DNA of 64,000 bases from Prevotella sp. UBA6447 (GCA_002437115.1 DJOD01000055.1:62001-126000), one strand, 5' to 3'. Shown: positions 40,796 through 49,857, counted from the stretch's first letter. Notes: generated by a model from the sequence alone, not told the origin. A program made the numbers and translations.

Positions 40796-41452
40796 TTACT
40801 CCTTGACGTTGTTCTTCTTGAGAAGAGCTTCGTCTTGATCATTCATCTTATCAATCACATACTTACCGATGCTGCAAATCTGCATCTCGTCAAGAGCATC
40901 AACCAAGTTCTTGTAGGTTGAATTGTCCGTCGCCTTGATGATGACAGTCAAGGTTTGGATTTTCTTGCCATTGATAATACCAGCCTTGATCTTTGCCAAG
41001 TTGTTATTATAGGTAGAATCATCCATCTTCTTGCCCTCGCCCTCAAGTTTAGCACGCTCATCGTCAAGAGCTTGTCTTGCCTTCATGACATCCTGCACGG
41101 GCGACGTTCCATCCTCGGTGACATGGCTGATGAGCACCTGGCGAATACCTTTCGAGCCCCAAGAAGTTTTCTTTAGGCAGTCGGGTTGTTCAGGTTTGAT
41201 CAAACCAGCCACATAGTAGACCTGGTTGTCAGCGCAACAATAAATCGTAATGGTGTACGACTCCTTTGTCACGGTCTTGTCCTCATCTTTCAAGTTCTTA
41301 TCGTTACTCGGCATACTCAATTCCATAGTCTGCGGCTTAGCCAAAGACGTACAGAGCATGAAGAACGTGATAAGAAGCATCATCATGTCCACCATAGGCG
41401 TGAAGTCCACGCGGACATTCATCTTCTTCTGTTTACTTTTTCCTACTCCCAT
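40796..41452 (-). CDS. exbD: ExbD biopolymer transport protein (second copy)
   Basis: 218 residues. A basic N-terminus then the ExbD helix MNVRVDFTPMVDMMMLLITFFML, with the conserved Asp in VDFTPMVD facing the ExbB channel. The periplasmic domain is longer than E. coli ExbD (141 residues), with an insertion near 70-170. Its ATG abuts the stop of the first exbD (41453), so the two ExbD subunits are made together and probably heteromerise. Confidence 0.92.
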   Translation of the reverse strand: MGVGKSKQKKMNVRVDFTPMVDMMMLLITFFMLCTSLAKPQTMELSMPSNDKNLKDEDKTVTKESYTITIYCCADNQVYYVAGLIKPEQPDCLKKTSWGSKGIRQVLISHVTEDGTSPVQDVMKARQALDDERAKLEGEGKKMDDSTYNNNLAKIKAGIINGKKIQTLTVIIKATDNSTYKNLVDALDEMQICSIGKYVIDKMNDQDEALLKKNNVKE

Positions 41453-42082
41453 TTATTCGTCCTCCGCTTTCTTATATTGAGTAATCAGGTAGTAACGGTT
41501 CTCATTCATATCCTGGAGTTCCGACATGAGCTTCTTGACCACCTTGTAAGGTGTCTTGACATCAGCCTTGATGGCGATTTTCGCATCGGGATTGGCCTGG
41601 TGTGCAGCCTTCACCCAGATTTGGAACTCGCTCATAGCAGCCTCTCCCTCCTTGCCAGGTACCGAGTCCGTCGGAATACCATACTTCTTGATGGCCTCTG
41701 GCATATCGGTCTTGCTCAGGCTCAAATAGCTCTGCAGGTCGCTCATTGGAACACCCCACATGGGGTCGTCAAGGAACTTGGAACGTTGCGCGCTCGTCAA
41801 CGTGATACCAAACTGGTTGGTAACATCGTCAAGGGCGGTCTGCACGTCTGTAACCTTGTCCATGCTCATGAATATCTTGCCGTCATTACCGACAAGAATA
41901 TTCAAGACATTCTTGTCTGGAACCTTGATTTCAGACACAGATCCCGGCGTTTCAACTTTCACTGGCTCAGACTTCGTGAACGTAGACGTCAACATGAAGA
42001 AAGTCAGCAAAAGCACCATCACGTCGGACATAGGAGTCATATCGATCCAGACGTCTGCTTTCCTAATTTTTACTTTACCCAT
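41453..42082 (-). CDS. exbD: ExbD biopolymer transport protein (first copy)
   Basis: 209 residues. MGKVKIRKADVWIDMTPMSDVMVLLLTFFML carries the single membrane helix with its key Asp (IDMTPMSD). The periplasmic part is enlarged, with an insertion around 85-160. It forms the ion-conducting complex with ExbB and TonB. It is 30 bases downstream of exbB and directly adjacent to the second exbD. Confidence 0.93.
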   Translation of the reverse strand: MGKVKIRKADVWIDMTPMSDVMVLLLTFFMLTSTFTKSEPVKVETPGSVSEIKVPDKNVLNILVGNDGKIFMSMDKVTDVQTALDDVTNQFGITLTSAQRSKFLDDPMWGVPMSDLQSYLSLSKTDMPEAIKKYGIPTDSVPGKEGEAAMSEFQIWVKAAHQANPDAKIAIKADVKTPYKVVKKLMSELQDMNENRYYLITQYKKAEDE

Positions 42083-42112
42083 AGCGATAAAATTTTAAAG
42101 GGTTAGCAAAAA

Positions 42113-42958
42113 TTAAGCCTCGTCTGCGTGATTGGCTTCGTATGTCTGTGCGATTGAATAACCTACCTCGTCAAGTGCGTATGTCAGCTTATCGATCTTG
42201 TTGGTGAAGAAGTTATAGGTGATAACAGCGCACCAAGAAGTAGCGATACCGAAAGCAGTGTTGATCAGAGCCTCAGAAATACCAGTAGACAATGCCAAAG
42301 AGTCACCGCCACCACCAGCAGCCAAAGCCTGGAACGAACGAATCATACCAGTCACAGTACCGAGCAGACCAGTAAGTGTACCCAGTGTGACGATAGTAGC
42401 GACGATCGGGAGGTTCATCTGCAGCGTTGGCATCTCGAGCTGTGTGGCCTCCTCATGAGCCTGCTGAATCTTAGCAACCTTCTGGCTCTTCTTCAGCGAA
42501 GCGTTGGCACCGCTTTCCATGTCCTTGTAAGCACGAAGAGAAGCGAGCACGACATTGGCTACAGAGCCTTTCATCTTGTTGCAAAGATCCTCAGCCTTAG
42601 CGAAATCGTTAGCCTTGAGTGCAGCTTTGACGTTCAGCACGAACTTGGTGAGAGGCTGCTTGCCGAAAGCGGTCTTCAGAGCCAAGTAGCGCTCCACAGC
42701 GAGGCAGAGCACTGTGAGCAGCAAGGTGTGGATGATAGGCACGACATAGCCGCCCTTGTAAATAGTACCCAGCATGTTGAGAGGAGCGTTGGCGTTGTCA
42801 CCGCCCTGGAAGTTAGCGCCATCTCCAAGCACGAAGTTGAAGATGCAGATAGCAGCAATGAAGCATACAACGATGATCCAGAATGCGCCTCTGATACCTG
42901 AGAAGCCCTCAGATTTCTTTGCAGCCTTGGGGGCTGCAGCTTTTTGTGTAGTTGCCAT
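42113..42958 (-). CDS. exbB: ExbB/TolQ/MotA-family proton channel subunit
   Basis: 281 residues. An Ala/Lys-rich N-terminus (KAAAPKAAKKSEG) precedes a first helix (AFWIIVVCFIAAICIFNFVL). Two more helices enclose the family core, NLPIVATIVTLGTLTGLLGTVTGMIRSFQALA (about 185-216) and LALSTGISEALINTAFGIATSWCAVITYNFF, which define MotA/TolQ/ExbB proteins. First gene of the operon exbB-exbD-exbD-tonB-pstS-like-TPR. Confidence 0.94.
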   Translation of the reverse strand: MATTQKAAAPKAAKKSEGFSGIRGAFWIIVVCFIAAICIFNFVLGDGANFQGGDNANAPLNMLGTIYKGGYVVPIIHTLLLTVLCLAVERYLALKTAFGKQPLTKFVLNVKAALKANDFAKAEDLCNKMKGSVANVVLASLRAYKDMESGANASLKKSQKVAKIQQAHEEATQLEMPTLQMNLPIVATIVTLGTLTGLLGTVTGMIRSFQALAAGGGGDSLALSTGISEALINTAFGIATSWCAVITYNFFTNKIDKLTYALDEVGYSIAQTYEANHADEA

Positions 42959-43085
42959 AATTTAAAGATTTAATTTTAATTATTGAAAATTTAAGTTGTG
43001 TTCAGTGCTTTTTAGGTTCTTCTGTTCACTCGAAATCCCTGCCAAGCTCCACCACGCAAGCATCACACGGCAAGGAAATCTTTCG

Positions 43086-43093
43086 CAAAGATA
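43086..43093 (-). promoter_or_regulatory. -7 box TATCTTTG for the exbB operon
   Basis: Minus-strand TATCTTTG followed by C, with a leader of about 120 bases to the exbB ATG. Confidence 0.5.
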
Positions 43094-43141
43094 GCAATTT
43101 ACGAGTGACTTCGAGCGAATTTACCTATTTTTAACAATTTT

Positions 43142-44335
43142 TTATTTCAGGAGTGAAGTAACCTCCTTGATGCGTCGCATGGCCTCCCTGATATTGTCGT
43201 CGCTTGTGGCGTAGCTCATGCGGAAGCAATCGGGGTCACCAAAGGCATCTCCTCCGACCGTTGCCACGTGGCCTTTCTCAAGGAGGTACATGGCAAAGTC
43301 TGTAGAATTATTAATAACCGTTTTGCCGTCGCCCTTTCCGAAAAAGCTGCTGCATTTTGGGAACAGGTAAAACGCGCCTTGCGGCACATTGACCTCGAGG
43401 CCTGGTATGCCTTTAGCCAGCGACACGATAAGGTCACGGCGACGCTCAAAGGCCTTGCGCATTTCCTCCACACATTCTTGGCTTGACACATAAGCGGCTT
43501 CAGCTGCCTTTTGGCTGACATCGCAAGTGCCACTGGTGTATTGCCCTTGCAGTTTATTGATTCCCTTAACAATCCACGCGGGTGCGGCCACCCAACCCAA
43601 TCGCCAGCCCGTCATGGCATACGCCTTGCTTACGCCATTGCAGATAATTGTGCGTTCCTTCATGCCTGGATAGCTGGCAATACTGGCTGCCTTGCCCACA
43701 TAATTGATGTGCTCGTATATCTCATCCGACAACACGAACACATCCTCATGCTTCAGGATAACCTGCGCCAAGGCGTTCAATTCCTCCTGGGAATATACAC
43801 TTCCCGTAGGATTGCTCGGCGAGCAAAGGATGAGCATCTTGGTCTTCGGCGTTATCGCGGCCTCGAGTTGGGCTGGCGTAATCTTAAAGTCTTGTTCAAA
43901 TCCAGCACGTATGATGACAGGATTAGCTCCTGCTAACTTTGTCATTTGAGGATAACTGACCCAATAGGGTGCCGGTATGACCACCTCGTCCCCAGGGTTG
44001 ACCAATGCCAGGATGGTGTTGCAAACGCCCTGCTTGCCACCCGTTCCCACAATTACCTCAGCTGTCGTGTAATCGAGGTGGTTTTCTTTTTTCAACTTCT
44101 CCACGATGGCCTCACGCAAGTCCACGTAACCAGGGACGGGCGAATATTTTGAGAAATTGTCATCGATGGCCTTCTTTCCAGCCTCCTTGATATGTTCAGG
44201 CGTGTTGAAATCAGGTTCGCCGACGCTCATGTTGATCACGTCGATGCCTTGTGCCTTCATCTCATTACTCTTCTGCGACATGGCCAGCGTGGCCGATGGA
44301 GCCAAGCGGTTGAGCCGATCTGATAATTGTGTCAT
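43142..44335 (-). CDS. Aspartate aminotransferase (class I pyridoxal-phosphate enzyme)
   Basis: 397 residues. Fold-type I aminotransferase motifs: MSVGEPDFNTP near 36-46, CSPSNPTGSVYS near 171-182, VLSDEIYEHI near 199-208, and the PLP lysine in GVSKAYAMTGWRLGW near 234-248. It matches the AspC/AAT-Ib subgroup, which transfers the amino group between aspartate and oxoglutarate, and in some bacteria also prephenate. It has its own promoter box upstream, although it follows ribBA on the same strand. Confidence 0.94.
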   Translation of the reverse strand: MTQLSDRLNRLAPSATLAMSQKSNEMKAQGIDVINMSVGEPDFNTPEHIKEAGKKAIDDNFSKYSPVPGYVDLREAIVEKLKKENHLDYTTAEVIVGTGGKQGVCNTILALVNPGDEVVIPAPYWVSYPQMTKLAGANPVIIRAGFEQDFKITPAQLEAAITPKTKMLILCSPSNPTGSVYSQEELNALAQVILKHEDVFVLSDEIYEHINYVGKAASIASYPGMKERTIICNGVSKAYAMTGWRLGWVAAPAWIVKGINKLQGQYTSGTCDVSQKAAEAAYVSSQECVEEMRKAFERRRDLIVSLAKGIPGLEVNVPQGAFYLFPKCSSFFGKGDGKTVINNSTDFAMYLLEKGHVATVGGDAFGDPDCFRMSYATSDDNIREAMRRIKEVTSLLK

Positions 44336-44371
44336 AATAACCGATTAATATTTATCAATACACCTTTGGTG

Positions 44372-44401
44372 CAAAAGTACCATTTTATTCATAAAAACAA
44401 A
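44372..44401 (-). promoter_or_regulatory. Promoter of the aminotransferase gene
   Basis: Minus-strand TACTTTTG (44379-44372) with TTTG (44401-44398) 18 bases upstream, and a ~35-base leader. Confidence 0.55.
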
Positions 44402-44468
44402 AACATTCGTTCTTGATTTTATGATACTTTATCACAATGTATCCACAATGTAACTTCATTCCGTACGA

Positions 44469-45674
44469 TTACAGATGCAACGTGTGTCCCATCCTGTCCC
44501 TCTTTGTTCTCAGGTACTTCACGTCATACTTGTTTGGCGAGACCTCTATGGGCACGTTCTCCACGATTTCCAGTCCATATGCCTCCAGCCCGACACGTTT
44601 GGTGGGGTTGTTTGTCATGAGCCTCATCTTGTGAACCCCCAAATGCCGCAACATCTGCGCTCCACAGCCATAGTCGCGCTCATCAGGCTTGAAGCCAAGA
44701 TGCACGTTGGCATCAACCGTGTCAAGTCCTTGTTCTTGCAACTTGTAAGCGGCTATCTTGTTCATCAGCCCAATTCCTCGGCCTTCCTGCTGCATATAGA
44801 TCAGCACTCCCTTGCCCTCCTTCTCTATCATCTGCATGGCCTTGTGCAACTGCTCACCACAATCGCAACGCTGGCTGCCAAGTATGTCACCCGTGGCACA
44901 TGACGAGTGCACTCTCACCAAGATAGGCTCATCCTCGCTCCACGTGCCCTTGATGAGTGCCATGTGCTCCAGCCCGTTGTTCTGCCTGAACGGTATCAAG
45001 TGGAAGTGACCGTAAATCGTAGGCAAGTCCACCTCATCTCCCACTTCAATGCTCGTCTCTTTCTTGAGGCGATAGGCAATGAGGTCTTTGATGGTGATGA
45101 TTCGCAGCCCCCACACCTTGGCTTTCTCCTTCAACTGCGGCATACGGGCCATGGTTCCGTCATCGTTCATGATTTCCATGAGCGCTCCAGCCGGATATAG
45201 TCCAGCCAGCTTGCAGAGGTCTACAGCCGCCTCCGTGTGCCCCGACCGCCGCAACACACCGTTGTCTTGGGCGTAAAGAGGGTTGATGTGCCCCGGACGG
45301 CCAAATGTCTGCGGCGTGGAAGAGGAGTCTGCTAACGCGCGAATGGTCTCTGCCCTGTCGTGGGCCGACACGCCCGTGGTGCAGCCCTCGAGCTTGTCTA
45401 CCGTAATGGTGAACGGCGTGCCGAGCATCGACGTGTTGTCGGCCACCTGGTGAGGCAAGTCAAGTTCTTCGGCCCTCGAAAGCGTGATAGGTGCACAAAG
45501 CACGCCTCGCGCGTTCTTAAGCATGAAGTTGACAGCGTCGGGGGTTATTTTCTCCGCCGCCATAATCAAGTCTCCTTCGTTTTCGCGGTCTTCATCATCA
45601 ACCACAATAACAAACTTTCCCTCCCGGAAGTCCTTAATGGCTTCCTCTATGTTGCTCAGTTTAAAATCTGTCAT
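44469..45674 (-). CDS. ribBA: Bifunctional 3,4-dihydroxy-2-butanone-4-phosphate synthase / GTP cyclohydrolase II
   Basis: 401 residues. The RibB half (1-200) carries VVDDEDRENEGDLIMAAE and GCTTGVSAHDRAETIRAL. The RibA half has the zinc-site segment HSSCATGDILGSQRCDCGEQL near 258-278, GVLIYMQQEGRGIGLMNKI and NPTKRVGLEAYGL. Together they start both branches of riboflavin synthesis. No riboswitch-sized leader exists: only 57 bases separate it from lptF. Confidence 0.97.
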   Translation of the reverse strand: MTDFKLSNIEEAIKDFREGKFVIVVDDEDRENEGDLIMAAEKITPDAVNFMLKNARGVLCAPITLSRAEELDLPHQVADNTSMLGTPFTITVDKLEGCTTGVSAHDRAETIRALADSSSTPQTFGRPGHINPLYAQDNGVLRRSGHTEAAVDLCKLAGLYPAGALMEIMNDDGTMARMPQLKEKAKVWGLRIITIKDLIAYRLKKETSIEVGDEVDLPTIYGHFHLIPFRQNNGLEHMALIKGTWSEDEPILVRVHSSCATGDILGSQRCDCGEQLHKAMQMIEKEGKGVLIYMQQEGRGIGLMNKIAAYKLQEQGLDTVDANVHLGFKPDERDYGCGAQMLRHLGVHKMRLMTNNPTKRVGLEAYGLEIVENVPIEVSPNKYDVKYLRTKRDRMGHTLHL

Positions 45675-45731
45675 ATTCTAACCTTTATATAATAATATCA
45701 CACATAGCCCATCAAAAGTCCGTGTCGCATC

Positions 45732-47657
45732 CTATTTTCCACTGGCATCTACCACCAGCAAATGTTTTTCCACATGATTGGCAATACTGGAATTGGTGTT
45801 TCTGATGACCTGCAAATCATGGTACAGGCGCAATCTGAAACGCCACATCCTGCAATAGAAGAACACGCCCAGCGGCACGATGAGCGCCGAAGCGATGTTA
45901 AGCCATCTCTTCTCAAACGGCCGGGTATGCGCCTTGACGGCCAGCACCGGATAACAGTTGATGTCATGGAGAACCTGCCTGTCGCGTGTGTTCGAAAGAT
46001 CTTCAATGACCTCATCGAGCAGCCCTCCGATACGCTCTATCTCATGGTCAGGCTGATACTTGAAAAACACCTTGACCAGGTTAGGAGGCGACTTCAAGTT
46101 GTGCTCACGGGCATAGTCCGACACCCATGCGCTAATTTGCCGCAACCGTGTCGCGTCTACCTTGTATTGCGGTTCATGGATAATGATTTCCTTGGCAGCT
46201 ATGTGACGTTTCTCGCGAAGTCCGAAGGCTTTCATGAAGACACTGCGCCACAAGTCGGCATTGAAGACCATAGAGTCCTTGCAAGCCTTATAGGTGATGA
46301 ACACCGCTGCCGGCGCAAGTGTGCACAGGGCAAGCGTCTTTCCGAACCACACGTCCCACGTGCCTTGCCGCGCCATACGGTAACCCACGTTGTCGAGGAT
46401 GTAATAGACAATGAACACGGCCACCGACACGATAACTGGCACACCCAAGCCGCCTTTCCGTATGATGGCGCCCAGCGGAGCACCTATGAAGAAGAATAGC
46501 AAACATTGCAAGGCCAGCGTAAACTTGTTGATGGCTTCTATCTCATGCTCGCGCACGAGCCGGTCGTTGTCTTTCGTAATCATGGCCTTAAACTCCAAGT
46601 CACTCAACTCATTCTGCACGCGCGACACAGCCTCGTTGTAGATTTGCTGTTTTTGGTCGCGACTTTGCTGTTCCAGCAACTTGTCGATGTTGAAGTCTTT
46701 CGACAAGCCACGCCGTATGGCGGCCGCAGAGTCCTTAGGGGGCACCACGGGCGTCTGGTAATAAAGCCGTTGTGCATCGGCATAGAAGGCACGTCCTACG
46801 CTGTCATAAGTGTTGTTGAGCGAGTCCAGGGCTTGGCGAATCTGCGCAAGGCTCTTTGAACGTGCGTCACTGGAGAGCAACGAGGCATCCGTCATGTTGA
46901 AGTCTCCGTCGAAGTCGAGTACGATACGCTTGCCAACAAAGCTCTCCCGACGATAGGGCACCGCCGCGCTGGTGGACAGCTCCTGTGACTGCATGTTCTC
47001 AAACCACTCACCGCTCCACAACGTCAGCAGCAAGTGCTTCTTCTCAGCCGTAGACTGGAGCATGCCCGAGTCGGCAAGGATGATGGCCGCATCCTCGAAG
47101 CTGTTTGTCATGCGGTAAATCATGATGCCATAGAGCTTGCCGGTCTTGAGGTCTTTCTTCTGCACATATATGTTGCAATTGGGTATGCCATCATAGAAGA
47201 CACCCTCGGGAATCTCCAGCTCCGGGCTCTTTTGCTTCATCGAGACCAGCAATTGCGATATTTTGAGGTACGCGTTGGGACCCACTTGGTTTTGGAAATA
47301 AAACGACCCAAGGCAAATCATGACCGACACCACGATGAGCGAGCGGAAAGTCTGCATGAGCGATATGCCAGCCGACTTGATGGCCGTAAGCTCGCTGCTC
47401 TCGCCAAGGTTTCCGAAAGTAATAAGGCTGCTCAGCAAGATGGCCAACGGCAATGCTTGGGGAACAAGCATCAAGGCCATGTACCACAGGAACTGTGCCA
47501 TGACATCCAACGAGAGTCCTTTGCCAATCAGCACATTGATGTATCTCCACAGGAACTGCATCATCAGCACAAACTGACAGATGAAGAATGTTCCCACAAA
47601 GAGCAGGCCGAACTGCCGGACAACAAATATGTCGAGTTTCTTGATTCGAAAGTTCAT
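45732..47657 (-). CDS. LptF/LptG (YjgP/YjgQ) family LPS export permease
   Basis: 641 residues from MNFRIKKLDIFVVRQFG. Six membrane helices in the LptF/G arrangement: three N-terminal (FVGTFFICQFVLMMQFLW, FLWYMALMLVPQALPLAILLS, VVSVMICLGSFYFQNQVGPN), a beta-jellyroll periplasmic domain, then C-terminal helices after LALQCLLFFFIGAPLGAIIRKGGLGVPV near residue 410. An additional helical/cytoplasmic extension follows to 641, longer than the ~360 residues of E. coli LptF. Alternative in-frame starts at 47678/47675 add MMPREDSF. It precedes ribBA. Confidence 0.88.
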   Translation of the reverse strand: MNFRIKKLDIFVVRQFGLLFVGTFFICQFVLMMQFLWRYINVLIGKGLSLDVMAQFLWYMALMLVPQALPLAILLSSLITFGNLGESSELTAIKSAGISLMQTFRSLIVVSVMICLGSFYFQNQVGPNAYLKISQLLVSMKQKSPELEIPEGVFYDGIPNCNIYVQKKDLKTGKLYGIMIYRMTNSFEDAAIILADSGMLQSTAEKKHLLLTLWSGEWFENMQSQELSTSAAVPYRRESFVGKRIVLDFDGDFNMTDASLLSSDARSKSLAQIRQALDSLNNTYDSVGRAFYADAQRLYYQTPVVPPKDSAAAIRRGLSKDFNIDKLLEQQSRDQKQQIYNEAVSRVQNELSDLEFKAMITKDNDRLVREHEIEAINKFTLALQCLLFFFIGAPLGAIIRKGGLGVPVIVSVAVFIVYYILDNVGYRMARQGTWDVWFGKTLALCTLAPAAVFITYKACKDSMVFNADLWRSVFMKAFGLREKRHIAAKEIIIHEPQYKVDATRLRQISAWVSDYAREHNLKSPPNLVKVFFKYQPDHEIERIGGLLDEVIEDLSNTRDRQVLHDINCYPVLAVKAHTRPFEKRWLNIASALIVPLGVFFYCRMWRFRLRLYHDLQVIRNTNSSIANHVEKHLLVVDASGK

Positions 47658-47713
47658 AAAACTATCTTCGCGTGGCATCATAGAGACCAATAGGGCCTTT
47701 TGCCAATTGTGTG

Positions 47714-47721
47714 CAAAGTTA
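47714..47721 (-). promoter_or_regulatory. -7 box TAACTTTG for the lptF operon
   Basis: Minus-strand TAACTTTG followed by C, leader 30-50 bases depending on the start used. Confidence 0.6.
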
Positions 47722-47735
47722 ATGGAAAAATACAA

Positions 47736-48370
47736 GAAATCGCCACTTTTTGTTTCCTTTTATCACTTTGCTTGTCCCTCGCCTAACGATCATTACCCCA
47801 AGCCCCCACCCCGTCAACACTCTAACGCAAATGAAGCGAGCGTGCCACCTCTTCATGTGATGGCACGCTCGCTCCTATCTCCACAAGCACAAAGAAGATA
47901 TAGCAGTGCAGGCAAAAAACTATCGTAAACATCAGAAATATACGAACAAAAAAACTTCAGAGAATTGCTTGAAATCAAGCAATCTTATTTGCGCTCGCAG
48001 ATAAGCGATTTTTCGAAGTATTTATGCAAGTTGTTAATAGTTAACGAATTAAGAAAAAATATTGCCCAAGGAAATTCTTCAGATTTCGAAACCTTTAAAA
48101 GAAGGAGCCGAATCGAGAAGCGACAGGTATCTCAAAGAGGCTCAATAACTATTCTAAAGAGGCACGACAGCTATCGAATCGGCACTCGACTCGATAGCTT
48201 CTTTGGGGCAAATGCATACAAATGAACCGTCTTTTAAACTTTCAATTAAATTTAAACAGACAAAAACCATCTTTCCACCTCCAGAAGGTCAACCTCAGAG
48301 AGGCCTGCTTTTTCAGAAAATAAATAACAAAAATGGGAAACTCCAAAATCTCCAGCACCCCTATACAAAA
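47736..48370. other. Long intergenic region with three inverted repeats
   Basis: About 635 bases without a credible gene. Structures: AGCGAGCGTGCCA / TGGCACGCTCGCT, a perfect 13-bp stem at 47835-47873; ATTGCTTGA-AA-TCAAGCAAT at 47964-47983; and AGCTATCGA / TCGATAGCT at 48169-48199. Short rightward ORFs (47965-48225, 48203-48439) lack start or domain support. Confidence 0.5.
47835..47873. terminator. 13-bp perfect hairpin in intergenic region
   Basis: AGCGAGCGTGCCA pairs with TGGCACGCTCGCT around a 13-base loop. No strong U-tract on either side. It could terminate leftward transcription from the 48371-49827 genes. Confidence 0.5.
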
Positions 48371-48574
48371 TCACTTCTTGCGCTGCTGCGACTTGCGGTT
48401 GGCGCGCTGCTCGCGATACTTGGCTTTCTGCCGAGCTGAACCCGAGCCGTGGGCACCGGTGATATACTTTTTCTTCTTGGCCTTGGTCTTCACCTTGCCG
48501 TCGTCTTTCTTCTTGCTGGGGCCGCCGCTGCCAAATTGGATACCCTGCATCAGAATCTCTTCGAAATTGTCCAT
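48371..48574 (-). CDS. Small highly basic protein of unknown function
   Basis: 67 residues from MDNFEEILMQGIQFGSGGPS. A short acidic/hydrophobic head (about 1-15) is followed by an almost entirely Lys/Arg/Gly/Ser/Gln body ending ANRKSQQRKK. There is no signal peptide or recognised domain. The composition suggests nucleic-acid or ribosome association, which is inference. It lies 71 bases downstream of the AICAR transformylase gene on the same strand, probably in one transcript. Another start (MTMDNF, 48580) is possible. Confidence 0.55.
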   Translation of the reverse strand: MDNFEEILMQGIQFGSGGPSKKKDDGKVKTKAKKKKYITGAHGSGSARQKAKYREQRANRKSQQRKK

Positions 48575-48645
48575 AGTCATAAGTAAGTTAAGACCTTCCG
48601 CGCCTCGACAAGCGCAAGGCAGGGAAGGCCTGGGGATGAATTCTA

Positions 48646-49827
48646 TTAGTGGTGGAAGAGGCGCACATGGGTCATGGCCATGGCGATGCCATACTTGTCG
48701 CACGTCTCGATAACATTGTCGTCGCGGATAGAGCCACCCGCCTGGGCAATATACTTCACGCCGCTCTTGTGGGCACGCTCAATGTTGTCGCCAAAGGGGA
48801 AGAAAGCGTCGGAGCCAAGGCAAACATTGGTGTTCTGGGCAATCCACTCCTTTTGCTCGGGACGCGTGAAGGGCGCAGGCTGCTCGGTGAAGAACTGCTG
48901 CCAAGCACCGTCGCGCAACACGTCGTCGCACTCCTCCGAAAGATAGACATTGATGCAGTTGTCGCGGTCAGCTCGGCGTATGTGCTCCTTGAACGGCAGG
49001 TTGAGCACCTTCGGGCTCTGGCGCATCCACCACTCGTCGGCCTTCGAGCCTGCCAACCGTGTGCAATGGATGCGGCTCTGCTGCCCTGCACCAATGCCGA
49101 TGGCCTGTCCGTCCTTGACGTAGCACACCGAATTCGACTGGGTGTACTTCAGCGTGATGAGCGCAATCTTAAGGTCGCGCAGGGCCTCGGGGGTGAACGT
49201 CTTGTTGACCGTTGGCACATCCTCGAAGAGGGCTGGGTCGTTGAGATTGACGTTGTTGCGGCCTTGTTCGAAGGTGATGCCAAAAACCTGCTTATGCTCA
49301 AGGGGAGCCGGCACATAGTTAGGGTCCACCTGAATGACGCAGTATGTGCCCTTGCGCTTGCTCTTCAGAATCTCGAGTGCCTCGGGCGTGTAGCCTGGCG
49401 CGATAACTCCGTCTGACACCTCACGCTTAATGAGCTGAGCCGTTGCAGCGTCGCATGGGTCGCTCAGCGCGCAGAAATCGCCATACGAGCACATGCGGTC
49501 GGCACCACGGGCACGGGCATAGGCCGAGGCCAGGGGCGTGAGCTCAAAGTCGACATCATCGACGAAATAGATTTTCTTGAGTGTGTCGCTCAGGGGCAGA
49601 CCTACCGCAGCGCCTGCCGGGCTGACGTGCTTGAACGAGGCTGCAGCTGGAAGACCGGTGGCTTCGCGCAGCTCCTTGACAAGCTGCCACGAGTTGAGCG
49701 CGTCGAGAAAATTGATGTAACCCGCGCGGCCATTGATCACCTCCACAGGGAGCTCACCGTCCTCCATGTAGATGCGGGCGGGTTTCTGGTTGGGGTTGCA
49801 ACCATACTTAAGTGCGTATTCTTTCAT
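48646..49827 (-). CDS. Stand-alone AICAR transformylase (phosphoribosylaminoimidazolecarboxamide formyltransferase)
   Basis: 393 residues corresponding to the C-terminal half of bifunctional PurH. YGCNPNQKPARIYMEDGELP at the start, AAASFKHVSPAGAAVGLPL (catalytic Lys-His pair), AYARARGADRMCSYGDFCALSD, KYTQSNSVCYVKDGQAIGIGAGQQSRIHCTRLAG and AQAGGSIRDDNVIE are all intact. No cyclohydrolase domain is fused. It formylates AICAR with 10-formyl-THF, and the product is then cyclised by the separate enzyme at 34076-34669. Divergent from the small HTH-like gene, each with a TAACTTTG box. Confidence 0.95.
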   Translation of the reverse strand: MKEYALKYGCNPNQKPARIYMEDGELPVEVINGRAGYINFLDALNSWQLVKELREATGLPAAASFKHVSPAGAAVGLPLSDTLKKIYFVDDVDFELTPLASAYARARGADRMCSYGDFCALSDPCDAATAQLIKREVSDGVIAPGYTPEALEILKSKRKGTYCVIQVDPNYVPAPLEHKQVFGITFEQGRNNVNLNDPALFEDVPTVNKTFTPEALRDLKIALITLKYTQSNSVCYVKDGQAIGIGAGQQSRIHCTRLAGSKADEWWMRQSPKVLNLPFKEHIRRADRDNCINVYLSEECDDVLRDGAWQQFFTEQPAPFTRPEQKEWIAQNTNVCLGSDAFFPFGDNIERAHKSGVKYIAQAGGSIRDDNVIETCDKYGIAMAMTHVRLFHH

Positions 49828-49857
49828 GTTACGATAAGATGGGTATTAATGGTTGCG

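Noticed and set aside
45675..45731. Possible FMN riboswitch ahead of ribBA
   Set aside because: Only 57 bases are available, with no recognisable conserved core.
47965..48439. Two short forward ORFs in the 635-bp gap
   Set aside because: One begins with TTG, neither has a promoter box at the right distance, and they cross inverted repeats.
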